Shown piece by piece: positions 1 to 7,734 of a stretch of DNA of 63,919 nucleotides. Numbering within the stretch: the stretch's first letter is position 1; each line of letters starts with the position of its first letter. The DNA comes from an uncultured Prevotellaceae bacterium (GTDB taxonomy: Bacteria; Bacteroidota; Bacteroidia; Bacteroidales; Bacteroidaceae): NCBI GenBank assembly GCA_902781315.1, contig CACZIT010000014.1, positions 1 to 63,919 of the forward strand, in the 5' to 3' direction. The notes under the pieces are model-generated. The model was not told the DNA's origin and did not search any database. It worked only from the letters and a program-made list of their open reading frames with translations. The translations under genes were made by a program, and so were the position numbers.

Positions 1-203
1 GTACATCAGAATGCAGAGAAGAGTAAATGCTGACCTCACAACAGAATTAAAGAATATTAACTAAATATGTTTGGATAAAATCATAGGAAGCGGGACTTTA
101 TTAATGGGTTGCTGTATTAGCAGGGGTTCCGCTTCGCTTCACCCCTGCCTGTATTCTTGTCAGCCCTTCGGGCTTTACCCCCCTTCAAGTCCCTTTTACT
201 CCC

Positions 204-255
204 CCTCCTCAAAAGAGAATGAGGAGGAAAGGACTCCCTCCCCCTTTGGGGAGGG
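204..255. repeat. GC-rich extragenic palindromes in the leftmost gap
   Basis: Two inverted repeats lie side by side downstream of the GH3 stop codon: CCTCCTC (204-210) with GAGGAGG (221-227), and CCCTCCCC (236-243) with GGGGAGGG (248-255). The second belongs to the CCCTCCCC-type palindromes that recur in this window between genes and inside genes. No gene is visible in the rest of 1-281. The hairpins could act as a transcript end for GH3, but no clear T-run follows on the minus strand. Confidence 0.6.
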
Positions 256-281
256 CCGGGGTGGGGCTTGAGGCGGGGCTC

Positions 282-2645
282 CTAAATATTCGGCTCATCC
301 CACACCTTGGTCTTGGTGCAGGCAATTTTCTGCTCCAATCTGCCAACGCGCAGGAGGAAATCACCCTCCTCGAGCGTCCAGCGGCAGTCGGCACCCACAA
401 AGGCCATGTTCTTGGCCGGCAGGCGGAACGTGACGGTCTTCGTCTCACCGGGCTGCAGCTCCACCTTCGTGAAGTCGCGCAGACGACGGTTGTCGGGCGT
501 CAGCGAGGCCACGAGGTCGCTGGTGTAGAGCAGCACGGGCTCCTTGCCGGCACGCGCGCCCGTGTTCTTCACGTCGACGCTCACGGTAATCACGTCGTCG
601 GCCGTGAACTCCGTACGGTCGGCACGCAGGTTGCTATATTCGTAGGTGGTGTAGCTCATGCCATAGCCGAAGGGCCACTGCAGCGACACCTTTGCATCGT
701 AGTTGTAGGCACCCGCCATCGTGCCCACCTCCTCGCTCACCTTATAGTCGTAGGTGTTCAGCGAGTTGATCTCGCGCGGGTAGGTGTAGGGCATCTTCGC
801 TGAGAAGTTGGCATCGCCCGAGAGCAGGTTGGCCAGTGCGTCGCCGCCGTAGTTGCCAGGCAGCAGGATGTTGACCACCGCCTTCGCCATCGGCTCGATG
901 TCGGCAATCAGGCGCGGACGTCCTTCGTTCAGGATGAGCACGATGGGCTTCCCCGTCTTCTGCAGAGCCTTCACCAGTGCGCGCTGGTTCTGAGAGAGCC
1001 AGAGGTCAGAGAGGTTGCCCGGCGTCTCGGTATAGCTGTTCTCGCCGATGCAGGCCACAATCACGTCGCAGCTGGCAGCGGCTGTCTTCAGCGTGGAGCC
1101 CTCCACGAGTTGCGCCTGTTCAACGCTGAGCTGCGAGGCATCCACGTTCTCATCGTAGTACTGTCCGTTCTCGTCGTAGGTCACCGTTTGGTTCAGCACG
1201 ACGTTCTCCTTGCCAAACTTCTGACTGAGCGCCTCGTAGATGGTGTTATACTTCTCCGAGAGGTCTTCGGCCTTCGAGCCTTGCCACGTGTAGCTCCAGC
1301 CGCCGTTCAGACAACGCATCTGGTTGGCATTCGGCCCGGTGAGCAGAATCTTCGTGCCCTTCGCCAAAGGCAGGATGCCAGCTTCGTTCTTCAGCAGCAC
1401 CTCGCTCTCCTCGGCAGCCTTCAGAGCCTTCTGCGCATGCTCGTCGGAGCCGAACTTCTCGTAGCCCTTGCCGCCGGTGTTCGGTTCATCGAAGAGGTTC
1501 AGGCGCAGCTTCAGTCTGAGGATGCGTCGCACGGCATCATCAATGCGCTCCATCTTCACCTGACCTTCTTCCACAAGTTCTTTCAGCAATACGCAGAAGT
1601 CTACACTATAGGGATCCATCGACATGTCGATACCCGCATTCACGGCCATGCGCACGGCGTCCTTCTTGTCCTTGGCCACGTGCTCACGCTGGAAGAGGTT
1701 GTTGATGTCGGCCCAGTCGGTCACGAGCATACCGTCCCACTGCAGGTCTTCCTTCAGCCACTTCGTCAGGTACTCATAGCTGGCGTGCACGGGCTGGCCG
1801 TTGATGGAGCCCGAGTTCACCATCATCGTCAGCGTTCCGGCCAGCGCAGCAGCCTTGAAGGGCTCGAAGTACTTCTCGCGCAGCATCTGCGGCGACACGT
1901 AAGCCGGCGTGCGGTCCTTGCCGCTCCAGGGAGCACCGTAGGCGAAGTAGTGCTTCGTGCTCGTGCCCACGTTGTAGCGGCCCAGGTGGTTGGGGTCGTC
2001 GCCCTGATAGCCGCGAATCTCGGCTTCCACCATGCGGGCATTGACGATGGCATCCTCGCCGAAGCTCTCGTAGATGCGCGGCCAGCGCGGGTCGCGGCCG
2101 AGGTCTACCACGGGGTTGTACACCCACGGGCAGTTGGCAGCGCGGCTTTCGTAGGCCGTAATCTCTGCCCCGGTGCGCGCCAGCTCGGTGTTGAACGATG
2201 ATGCAAGGTTGATGGGCTGCGGGAAGAGCGTGCCTGCCTGCGTGTAGGTCACGCCGTGGTTGTGGTCGAGACCGTAGACGTCGGGGATGCCGATGTACTT
2301 CATCGACTTCTTCTGGATGAGCCTGATCCACTCCTGCCATTGCTCCACAGTGGCGGCACGCGTGGCAGGCGCATTCAGGATGCTGCCCACCTTCCAATTC
2401 TTGATAATCGTGTCGAGCATCTGCTCGTTCAGTTGCCATTGTCCGTTGGCATCATAGGTGCCCATGATGTCGAAGTTCAGCTCGAGCATCTGTCCGATTT
2501 TCTCATCGAGCGTCATCTTCGAGAGCATTTTCTCAATCTTCGCCTCCATCGCCTCGTCGCGCGGGATGGCAGGCTTGCGCACTTGTGCCCATGTGGCAAC
2601 AATGCCACACACGAGCAGCACAGCCAGAAATAAAGTCTTTTTCAT
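282..2645 (-). CDS. Glycoside hydrolase family 3 (BglX-like beta-glycosidase)
   Basis: Predicted exported family 3 beta-glycosidase that removes terminal beta-linked sugars from oligosaccharides. Residues 1-20 look like a signal peptide (cut near TWA-Q) without a lipobox, so a periplasmic place is likely. The TIM-barrel domain (about 35-370) carries the sugar-binding K231-H232 pair in TKHYFAYG and the nucleophile D310 in VTDW. The second domain (about 420-630) has [11 protein letters not shown], the region where the acid/base glutamate is expected. A fibronectin III-like C-terminus with FGYGMSY completes a full-length 787-residue protein. It is transcribed away from the GH25 gene from a good promoter at 2681-2712. 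Substrate (glucoside or xyloside) cannot be read from sequence, and nothing ties it directly to the fructan genes. Confidence 0.93.
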   Translation of the reverse strand: MKKTLFLAVLLVCGIVATWAQVRKPAIPRDEAMEAKIEKMLSKMTLDEKIGQMLELNFDIMGTYDANGQWQLNEQMLDTIIKNWKVGSILNAPATRAATVEQWQEWIRLIQKKSMKYIGIPDVYGLDHNHGVTYTQAGTLFPQPINLASSFNTELARTGAEITAYESRAANCPWVYNPVVDLGRDPRWPRIYESFGEDAIVNARMVEAEIRGYQGDDPNHLGRYNVGTSTKHYFAYGAPWSGKDRTPAYVSPQMLREKYFEPFKAAALAGTLTMMVNSGSINGQPVHASYEYLTKWLKEDLQWDGMLVTDWADINNLFQREHVAKDKKDAVRMAVNAGIDMSMDPYSVDFCVLLKELVEEGQVKMERIDDAVRRILRLKLRLNLFDEPNTGGKGYEKFGSDEHAQKALKAAEESEVLLKNEAGILPLAKGTKILLTGPNANQMRCLNGGWSYTWQGSKAEDLSEKYNTIYEALSQKFGKENVVLNQTVTYDENGQYYDENVDASQLSVEQAQLVEGSTLKTAAASCDVIVACIGENSYTETPGNLSDLWLSQNQRALVKALQKTGKPIVLILNEGRPRLIADIEPMAKAVVNILLPGNYGGDALANLLSGDANFSAKMPYTYPREINSLNTYDYKVSEEVGTMAGAYNYDAKVSLQWPFGYGMSYTTYEYSNLRADRTEFTADDVITVSVDVKNTGARAGKEPVLLYTSDLVASLTPDNRRLRDFTKVELQPGETKTVTFRLPAKNMAFVGADCRWTLEEGDFLLRVGRLEQKIACTKTKVWDEPNI

Positions 2646-2680
2646 TTTGTCTGATTATAATTATTGTTTAGAATTATGAT

Positions 2681-2712
2681 GCAAAGATACGAATAAGTGA
2701 GTGAAATGCAAA
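2681..2712 (-). promoter_or_regulatory. Bacteroidetes-type promoter of the GH3 gene
   Basis: On the minus strand there is TTTG (2712-2709), 19 bp, then TATCTTTGC (2689-2681), matching -33 TTTG and -7 TAnnTTTGY. The leader to the ATG at 2645 would be about 30 nt. Confidence 0.7.
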
Positions 2713-2814
2713 GCAAAAAAAGATTTTTTTGATTTCATTTCCAAGCGGAAGTATCTTCGACGAATGTCAAAGATACAAATAAGTGGTCAAAAACCAAAAA
2801 GAAAAGGACAAAGA

Positions 2815-2847
2815 TTTGCTCATATCGATGTTTATTTCTAACTTTGC
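2815..2847 (+). promoter_or_regulatory. Promoter of the GH25 gene, start codon almost on the start site
   Basis: TTTG (2815-2818), 20 bp, then TAACTTTGC (2839-2847). The ATG at 2852 lies only 4 nt after the -7 box. Transcription normally starts a few bases past this box, so the mRNA would have almost no leader. Confidence 0.7.
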
Positions 2848-2851
2848 ATAA

Positions 2852-4630
2852 ATGAAAAGAAAAAGACGTAAGTTTTCATATAGGAGTTCGGGCCGGAAAC
2901 GCAGAACCCAGCGTCGCTTCTGGCCTTGGCTGGTGGCGCTCATGGTGCTGGCAGTGGCTGCATTGTTACTGCTGCCCCACATTCCGCCATCGGAGGAAGG
3001 GCTGGCGCGCAGCACGGCACTCGTGGAGCGTGCCGACTACTACGAGGTGAGCCTCGACGGCAAACCGCTGTTCCGACTCGACAACATCGACAACTGGACC
3101 ATCAGCCGCATGTCGACCAATCAGGGCGACTCCACCGTGGCTGCCCGAGGGCGACATGTCGGCATGTGGGCCCGCCGCACGTTGTCGCCGCTGTGCCGTG
3201 GCCGTCTGTGGGTGGAAGGCGCCGACACGACCCAGTGGAATGCCCTGCGGGCTCGTGAGGCCGTGGCAGCCTTCAGCAGTCAGCGCGAGGTGCTGGCACA
3301 GCGCATGGAGATGATGGAGAAACGCATCGACGAACTGCAATACTTCCTGCGCGTACACAGTGTCACTGACGAGGGCTTCAACGTGGTGGCCGACTGGCTG
3401 CAGCAGGCAGAGGCCGAGCTGCAGAACGTGCGACAGGTGGCAGCCCTGATGCAGAAGGACAGCGCACGACTCGACCGCATGCAGGTGCGACTCGTTCAGG
3501 AATTCACCTTATTATATAATGACTCGGCTGGCATCGAACAGCGACTACCTTGCCACATCGTGAAGGCTGACACGCTCTCAGGACTATACCTCGTGCGCAC
3601 CGAAGACCGCTGGATGCCCGACAGTATCAGCCCGCAATACCTGAGTCTTGCAGCACGCCAGTACCGCTCGGAGAAAGAGAAACTGCTGCTTGTGCCGAAA
3701 GACACGGCATTCGTGAACATCCAGATCGACGATGCCGCCTACCAAGGCCAGACCAACCAGCAGTGGCATCCCAACGGCCACGGCATCATGCGGTCGGCCA
3801 ATGGAAAGGTGTTCGACGGCATGTGGCAAGACGGCAAGCGCCACGGCTTCGGCATCTCCATGGACAGCGACGGACGCCTGCGCGTGGGCGAATGGCAGGA
3901 CGACATCTATCAGGGCGAGCGGCCCGTCTACACCGTCGACCACGTCTACGGCATCGACATTTCGCGCCACCAGCACGAGAAAGGTAAGAAGCGCTACGCC
4001 ATCAACTGGTCCCAGTTGCGCATCTCGAGCCTGGGCACGAAGAGCAAGAAGCGCATCAGCGGCGAGGTGAACTACCCCATCAGTTTCTGCTTCGTGAAGA
4101 GCACCGAGGGCACCACCATCCGCAATGCCTACTATGCCGCCGACTGCCGCGCCGCCCGTCGACAAGGCATCCACGTGGGCTCCTACCATTTCTTCTCGCT
4201 GAAGTCGGCGGCACGCGACCAGGCCAATGCCTTCCTGCGCTACAGCAGTTTTCCGAAGGGCGACCTGCCGCCGGTGCTCGATGTGGAACCCACCAACGCC
4301 CAGATCCGGGCTTACGGCGGCACCGAGAAGTTGCTCGCGGCAGTGCGCACATGGCTGCGTGCAGTGGAGCAACGCGTCGGCGTGCGCCCCATCCTTTACG
4401 TCAACCAGAGCTTCGTCACCCGCCATCTGGCCGAAGCCCCCGACATCAAGCGCGACTATCAGATTTGGATAGCCCGCTATGGCGAATACAAGCCCGACGT
4501 GCGGCTGGCCATCTGGCAGCTGTCGCCCGACGGTCGCGTCAGCGGCATCCGCAGCGAGGTAGACATCAACGTGTTCAACGGCTACCGCGACCAGTTCGAA
4601 GAGTTCGTGGAGCAGCACAAGATACAATAG
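2852..4630 (+). CDS. GH25 muramidase with transmembrane anchor, coiled region and MORN-like repeats
   Basis: Predicted membrane-anchored lysozyme acting on peptidoglycan. A very basic start (about residues 1-24) is followed by one transmembrane helix (about 25-43). Residues about 130-210 are rich in heptad-like charged segments. About 300-350 hold two or three MORN-like units (NGHGIMRSANGKVFDGMWQDGKRHGFG). The C-terminal GH25 barrel (about 365-590) shows the usual acidic residues: D369 in YGIDISRH and D477/E479 in VLDVEPT. Standalone GH25 enzymes are about 200-250 residues, so the N-terminal 360 residues are extra. ATG 2852 is chosen because the next in-frame ATG falls inside the membrane helix. 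MORN units are often linked to membrane contact, but their role here is unknown. Confidence 0.88.
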   Translation: MKRKRRKFSYRSSGRKRRTQRRFWPWLVALMVLAVAALLLLPHIPPSEEGLARSTALVERADYYEVSLDGKPLFRLDNIDNWTISRMSTNQGDSTVAARGRHVGMWARRTLSPLCRGRLWVEGADTTQWNALRAREAVAAFSSQREVLAQRMEMMEKRIDELQYFLRVHSVTDEGFNVVADWLQQAEAELQNVRQVAALMQKDSARLDRMQVRLVQEFTLLYNDSAGIEQRLPCHIVKADTLSGLYLVRTEDRWMPDSISPQYLSLAARQYRSEKEKLLLVPKDTAFVNIQIDDAAYQGQTNQQWHPNGHGIMRSANGKVFDGMWQDGKRHGFGISMDSDGRLRVGEWQDDIYQGERPVYTVDHVYGIDISRHQHEKGKKRYAINWSQLRISSLGTKSKKRISGEVNYPISFCFVKSTEGTTIRNAYYAADCRAARRQGIHVGSYHFFSLKSAARDQANAFLRYSSFPKGDLPPVLDVEPTNAQIRAYGGTEKLLAAVRTWLRAVEQRVGVRPILYVNQSFVTRHLAEAPDIKRDYQIWIARYGEYKPDVRLAIWQLSPDGRVSGIRSEVDINVFNGYRDQFEEFVEQHKIQ

Positions 4631-4649
4631 GTATGTGGCATGGATGGGG

Positions 4650-4679
4650 GACGGAGCAGCGACGTCACGCTGTTCCGTC
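4650..4679 (+). other. 12-bp hairpin just after the GH25 gene
   Basis: GACGGAGCAGCG (4650-4661) pairs with CGCTGTTCCGTC (4668-4679) with one G-U pair and a 6-nt loop. No T-run follows, so this is an mRNA 3'-end structure rather than a classical intrinsic terminator. Confidence 0.45.
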
Positions 4680-4723
4680 AACGTCCCGAAATCACGATGA
4701 AACGAAGAAAAACGTCCGTTTTT

Positions 4724-4755
4724 TTTGCAGTTATCCCATTTTTTTGTACTTTTGC
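4724..4755 (+). promoter_or_regulatory. Strong promoter of the structured RNA
   Basis: TTTG (4724-4727), 19 bp, then TACTTTTGC (4747-4755): a near-perfect -33/-7 pair about 300 nt upstream of the next coding start. The distance and the RNA folding downstream suggest that it serves a non-coding RNA. Confidence 0.75.
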
Positions 4756-4757
4756 CC

Positions 4758-4970
4758 TCGCAAAAGCCTATAGAGGCTCCTACGCGAAAAAAAAAGAAGA
4801 TATCCCATAGTGGAGTTACTTGCTCTTTTCTAACCGAACTGCGACATTCAGGTTTCAGAACAGAGAGCATCGAGTAGCACCAATAGAAATGGTGTGGGCT
4901 GATGCTATCTGCTGTCCTGAGGTTGTCGCAGACCTGGTTACGAAACAGATGGCGCGCCCACACCTTTCCC
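4758..4970 (+). ncRNA. Structured non-coding RNA, rod-like, 6S RNA candidate
   Basis: About 210 nt with no coding frame, directly after a strong promoter. It folds into a long interrupted rod. From outside in: GTGG (4810-4813) with CCAC (4958-4961), TAACC (4831-4835) with GGTTA (4936-4940), CTGCGACA (4839-4846) with TGTCGCAG (4924-4931), and AGCATC (4866-4871) with GATGCT (4901-4906), closed by a CACC/GGTG stem. A large internal loop lies near 4814-4830 / 4941-4957. A rod with a central bubble and about 200 nt length is how 6S RNA (ssrS) looks. RNase P, tmRNA and SRP RNA signature motifs are absent. A small hairpin AGCCT/AGGCT sits near the 5' end. The identity is inference; a long leader of the following HTCS gene is the main alternative. 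Confidence 0.5.
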
Positions 4971-5056
4971 GAAAAAAATAATTAACTAACCTAACAATAT
5001 CTTTCGGCTGCAAAGGTAAGGAGAAATAGCCACGCGGAATTTAAAGAATCGTTCAA

Positions 5057-7369
5057 ATGATAGCACAAATGATACAAGTCAGAAAAATATTGCATTTTGC
5101 CATTGCAACCCTCCTGCTGACGGTGCTTGCCGCGTGCAGCAAGCAGTCGGTCAGCTACCGCATCGGCGTGTCGCAATGCAGCAGCGATATATGGCGCAAC
5201 AAACTCATCGACGAACTGCGCACAGCCAACTACAGCCGAGCCGACGTAAGCCTCAGCATCGTGTCGGCCAACGACAACGACCAGCGGCAGATAGCCCAGA
5301 TTGACAGTCTGATAGCCGCTGGTGTCGACCTGCTCATCGTATCGCCCAACCAAGTATCGACCATCTCGCCCGCCATCGACCGCGCCTACCAGAAGGGCAT
5401 CCGCGTCATCCTCTTCGACCGCAAGACCGACAGCCCCAACTACACAGCCTTCATGGGAGCCGACAATTATGCCGTGGGCCACGCCATGGGCGAGTACATC
5501 GCCAGCCGACTGGACGGCCGCGGCCGCGTGCTCGAAATCATGGGACTGCGCGGTTCGTCACCTGCCATCGACCGCCACCGCGGCTTCACCGATGCCCTCC
5601 GCCAGTACCCCGGCATCACCTTCGTCGATTCGTTGCAGGGCGACTGGACCGAGGAGAGCGGCTACGAGGCCATGCAGGCCTACCTCAGCCAGCACCCCGA
5701 TGCACAGATAGACTACGTCTTCGGACAGAACGACCGCATGGCACTCGGCGCCCGCAAAGCCTCTCTCAACTCTCAATCCTCCGCTCGGCGTGAAGCATCA
5801 GAAAGAACGCTCAACTCTAAATACTGCGGCATCGATGCCCTCGCCACTCCCGACGGCGGCATCGAACACATCCTCAGCGGCGACCTCGAAGCCAGCTACA
5901 TCTACCCCACCCGAGGCGACGAACTCTTCCAACTGGCCATGAACATCCTCGAGGACAAGCCCTACGAGCGCGACAACCAACTGAAAGCCGCCATCGTCAC
6001 CCGCGACAATGCCAACGTCATGCTCATGCAGTCGGAGGAAATGATGCGACAAGGCAAGGACATCGAAAACCTGCACAGTCTGGCTGCCGACTACATGCAG
6101 CGGTTGACCAGCCAGCGCATGATTACTCTGCTCTCCCTCGGCATCATTCTCCTGCTGGCGTTCGCAGCATTCCTCATCTGGCGCGACCTTCGCACGCGCA
6201 TTCGTTTAAATAAGGAGCACGAACAGATGGCACGCCAGCAGATTGACTTCTACACGCAGGCTGCCCACCAGTTGCGCACACCGCTGACGCTCATCACTGG
6301 TCCGCTGCAACAACTGGCGCAGACCGAAGCCTTAAGAAACGACAACACCGAGGCCCACGCCATGCTCGACATCGTCACCCGCAATGCCGACCAGCTGTCA
6401 GAACTGGTGAACAAGATTCTGAAACCCACCCTCAACTCCGAAAACTCACCCCTCGGCAAGGATGGGGTATTCACTCCATCGGCCACCGAAGATACTGACG
6501 ACCATCAGGGAACAGCCCCCACCCCTGCAAAGGAAGAGGCAGAGTCCGACCCGCTTTCCATCCTCGTCGTCGACGACAATCCCGACATACGCACCTACCT
6601 GCGCACCATCCTCGCACCCTTCTACACTATCAGCGAGGCTCCCGACGGCAAGCAGGGACTGGAGATTGCCCAGCGTGACGTACCCGACCTGATTGTCTCC
6701 GACGTGATGATGCCCGTCATGAACGGACTGGAGTTCTGCCAGCAGGTGAAGGAAAGCCTGGCCACGAGCCACATCCCCGTCATCCTGCTCACTGCCCGCG
6801 CCCTTTCGCAGCACCAGGTGGAGGGCTATCGCAGCGGAGCCGACGCCTATATCACCAAACCTTTCGAGGCCTCCCTGCTGCTGGCCCGCATCGAGAATCT
6901 GCTGCGCAGCCGCCGCATCCTGAAGGAGCTGTGGGGAGGAACCTCCCCCACCCCCATCGAAGGAGGAGAAAATCTGCCGGACGACGGCAACAAGGTCGAA
7001 ACCATTGACACCAGCAGCCAAACGCCTCCTGCGGAAGTACTGGACGACGTATCGCCCTTCCTCGCCCGCTTCAAGGCCGTCGTCGAGAAGCACATGACCG
7101 ACAGCGACCTCAGCGTGGAAGAGCTGGGCGCTGAAATCGGTCTCTCGCGCGTACAGCTCTATCGCAAGGTGAAAGCCCTCACCGGCCGATCGCCCGTGGA
7201 ACTGCTGCGCACCGCCCGCCTGCAGCGCGCCCGACAGATGCTCCTCACCACCGACAAGACCATTGCCGAAGTAGCCTACGACGTAGGTTTCTCAGCGCCA
7301 AGCTACTTCACGAAATGCTTCCGCGACGAGTTCGGCATCAGTCCCTCCGAACTGAACAACAAGCAATAA
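5057..7369 (+). CDS. Hybrid two-component regulator 1 (periplasmic sugar-binding sensor, HisKA, receiver, AraC), no ATPase domain
   Basis: Membrane regulator likely sensing a fructan-derived sugar, probably fructose by analogy with the B. thetaiotaomicron levan-locus HTCS. Residues 1-32 are a signal/anchor with LAAC; about 35-320 form a LacI/ribose-binding-like domain (RIGVSQCSSD, DRKTDSPNYTAFMGADN). One membrane helix is at about 355-376. The phospho-acceptor H404 sits in AAHQLRTPLT, the receiver aspartate is D549 (VSDVMMPVMNG) and the AraC domain is at about 670-770. Between HisKA (ends about 450) and the receiver (starts about 495) there are only about 45 low-complexity residues; no N- or G-box of a HATPase domain is visible. 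About 20 repeat-derived residues (about 236-256) are inserted in the sensor. ATG 5069 is an alternative start. Confidence 0.88.
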   Translation: MIAQMIQVRKILHFAIATLLLTVLAACSKQSVSYRIGVSQCSSDIWRNKLIDELRTANYSRADVSLSIVSANDNDQRQIAQIDSLIAAGVDLLIVSPNQVSTISPAIDRAYQKGIRVILFDRKTDSPNYTAFMGADNYAVGHAMGEYIASRLDGRGRVLEIMGLRGSSPAIDRHRGFTDALRQYPGITFVDSLQGDWTEESGYEAMQAYLSQHPDAQIDYVFGQNDRMALGARKASLNSQSSARREASERTLNSKYCGIDALATPDGGIEHILSGDLEASYIYPTRGDELFQLAMNILEDKPYERDNQLKAAIVTRDNANVMLMQSEEMMRQGKDIENLHSLAADYMQRLTSQRMITLLSLGIILLLAFAAFLIWRDLRTRIRLNKEHEQMARQQIDFYTQAAHQLRTPLTLITGPLQQLAQTEALRNDNTEAHAMLDIVTRNADQLSELVNKILKPTLNSENSPLGKDGVFTPSATEDTDDHQGTAPTPAKEEAESDPLSILVVDDNPDIRTYLRTILAPFYTISEAPDGKQGLEIAQRDVPDLIVSDVMMPVMNGLEFCQQVKESLATSHIPVILLTARALSQHQVEGYRSGADAYITKPFEASLLLARIENLLRSRRILKELWGGTSPTPIEGGENLPDDGNKVETIDTSSQTPPAEVLDDVSPFLARFKAVVEKHMTDSDLSVEELGAEIGLSRVQLYRKVKALTGRSPVELLRTARLQRARQMLLTTDKTIAEVAYDVGFSAPSYFTKCFRDEFGISPSELNNKQ

Positions 7370-7384
7370 TTCCTTAAACCTATT

Positions 7385-7425
7385 CGTGCTCCGCATCGCT
7401 TTCATGCCTGCGGAGCACGCTTTTT
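7385..7425 (+). terminator. Intrinsic terminator after HTCS 1
   Basis: CGTGCTCCGCA (7385-7395) pairs perfectly with TGCGGAGCACG (7409-7419), followed by CTTTTTAT. It separates the regulator transcript from the susC operon. Confidence 0.85.
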
Positions 7426-7438
7426 ATGTCAACAAACA

Positions 7439-7526
7439 ACTTGATAAAGTAAAACATAGTATTTTGCAAAGTAAAACATCATGTTTTGGTCGGTAAAACA
7501 TATGGTTTACTGTCATGGCTGGCTCA
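7439..7526. repeat. 22-bp period array, locus 1
   Basis: Three similar 22-bp units (7439-7460, 7461-7482, 7483-7504) share the core GTAAAACAT at the same place in each unit; a fourth (7505-7526) is degenerate. It lies between the HTCS 1 terminator and the susC operator. The rest of the 7370-7734 gap holds only the terminator and the promoter region. Confidence 0.65.
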
Positions 7527-7622
7527 TACATCAGGAAAAGCTGCCAGCGGTGCCACTTACGACAGCTGGAGGAAACGGTTGAAAAAATCGTTCGTTTTCT
7601 GCTAAAAATGTTTCATCGCAAC

Positions 7623-7683
7623 AAATTTTGCACGCGATGAACGAAATTTTAACTGTCTACGCAGGCGATTGACGTACTTTTGC
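7623..7683 (+). promoter_or_regulatory. Operator pair and -7 box of the susC1 operon
   Basis: Two AAATTTT elements (7623-7629 and 7644-7650) stand 21 bp apart as direct repeats. The second begins exactly 31 bp before the -7 box TACTTTTGC (7675-7683). A good -33 TTTG is lacking, as expected for an activated promoter. The same layout occurs upstream of 14951, 20887 and 44112. Confidence 0.65.
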
Positions 7684-7734
7684 AGCAGAAAAATGATTCA
7701 AAAACCTAAGTACTAACAAAAAAATCATTCGCAA

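Noticed and set aside
1110-2201. Plus-strand frame of 363 codons inside GH3
   Set aside because: Antisense shadow; GH3 catalytic motifs are all on the minus strand.
4758-4970. RNase P RNA, tmRNA or SRP RNA in the HTCS 1 leader
   Set aside because: The hallmark motifs of these RNAs (such as the GGTCAGGTCCGGAA type of SRP RNA) are missing.
5010-5018. Minus-strand -7 box TACCTTTGC before HTCS 1
   Set aside because: No -33 element at 19-20 bp and no gene or RNA on that strand; chance match.
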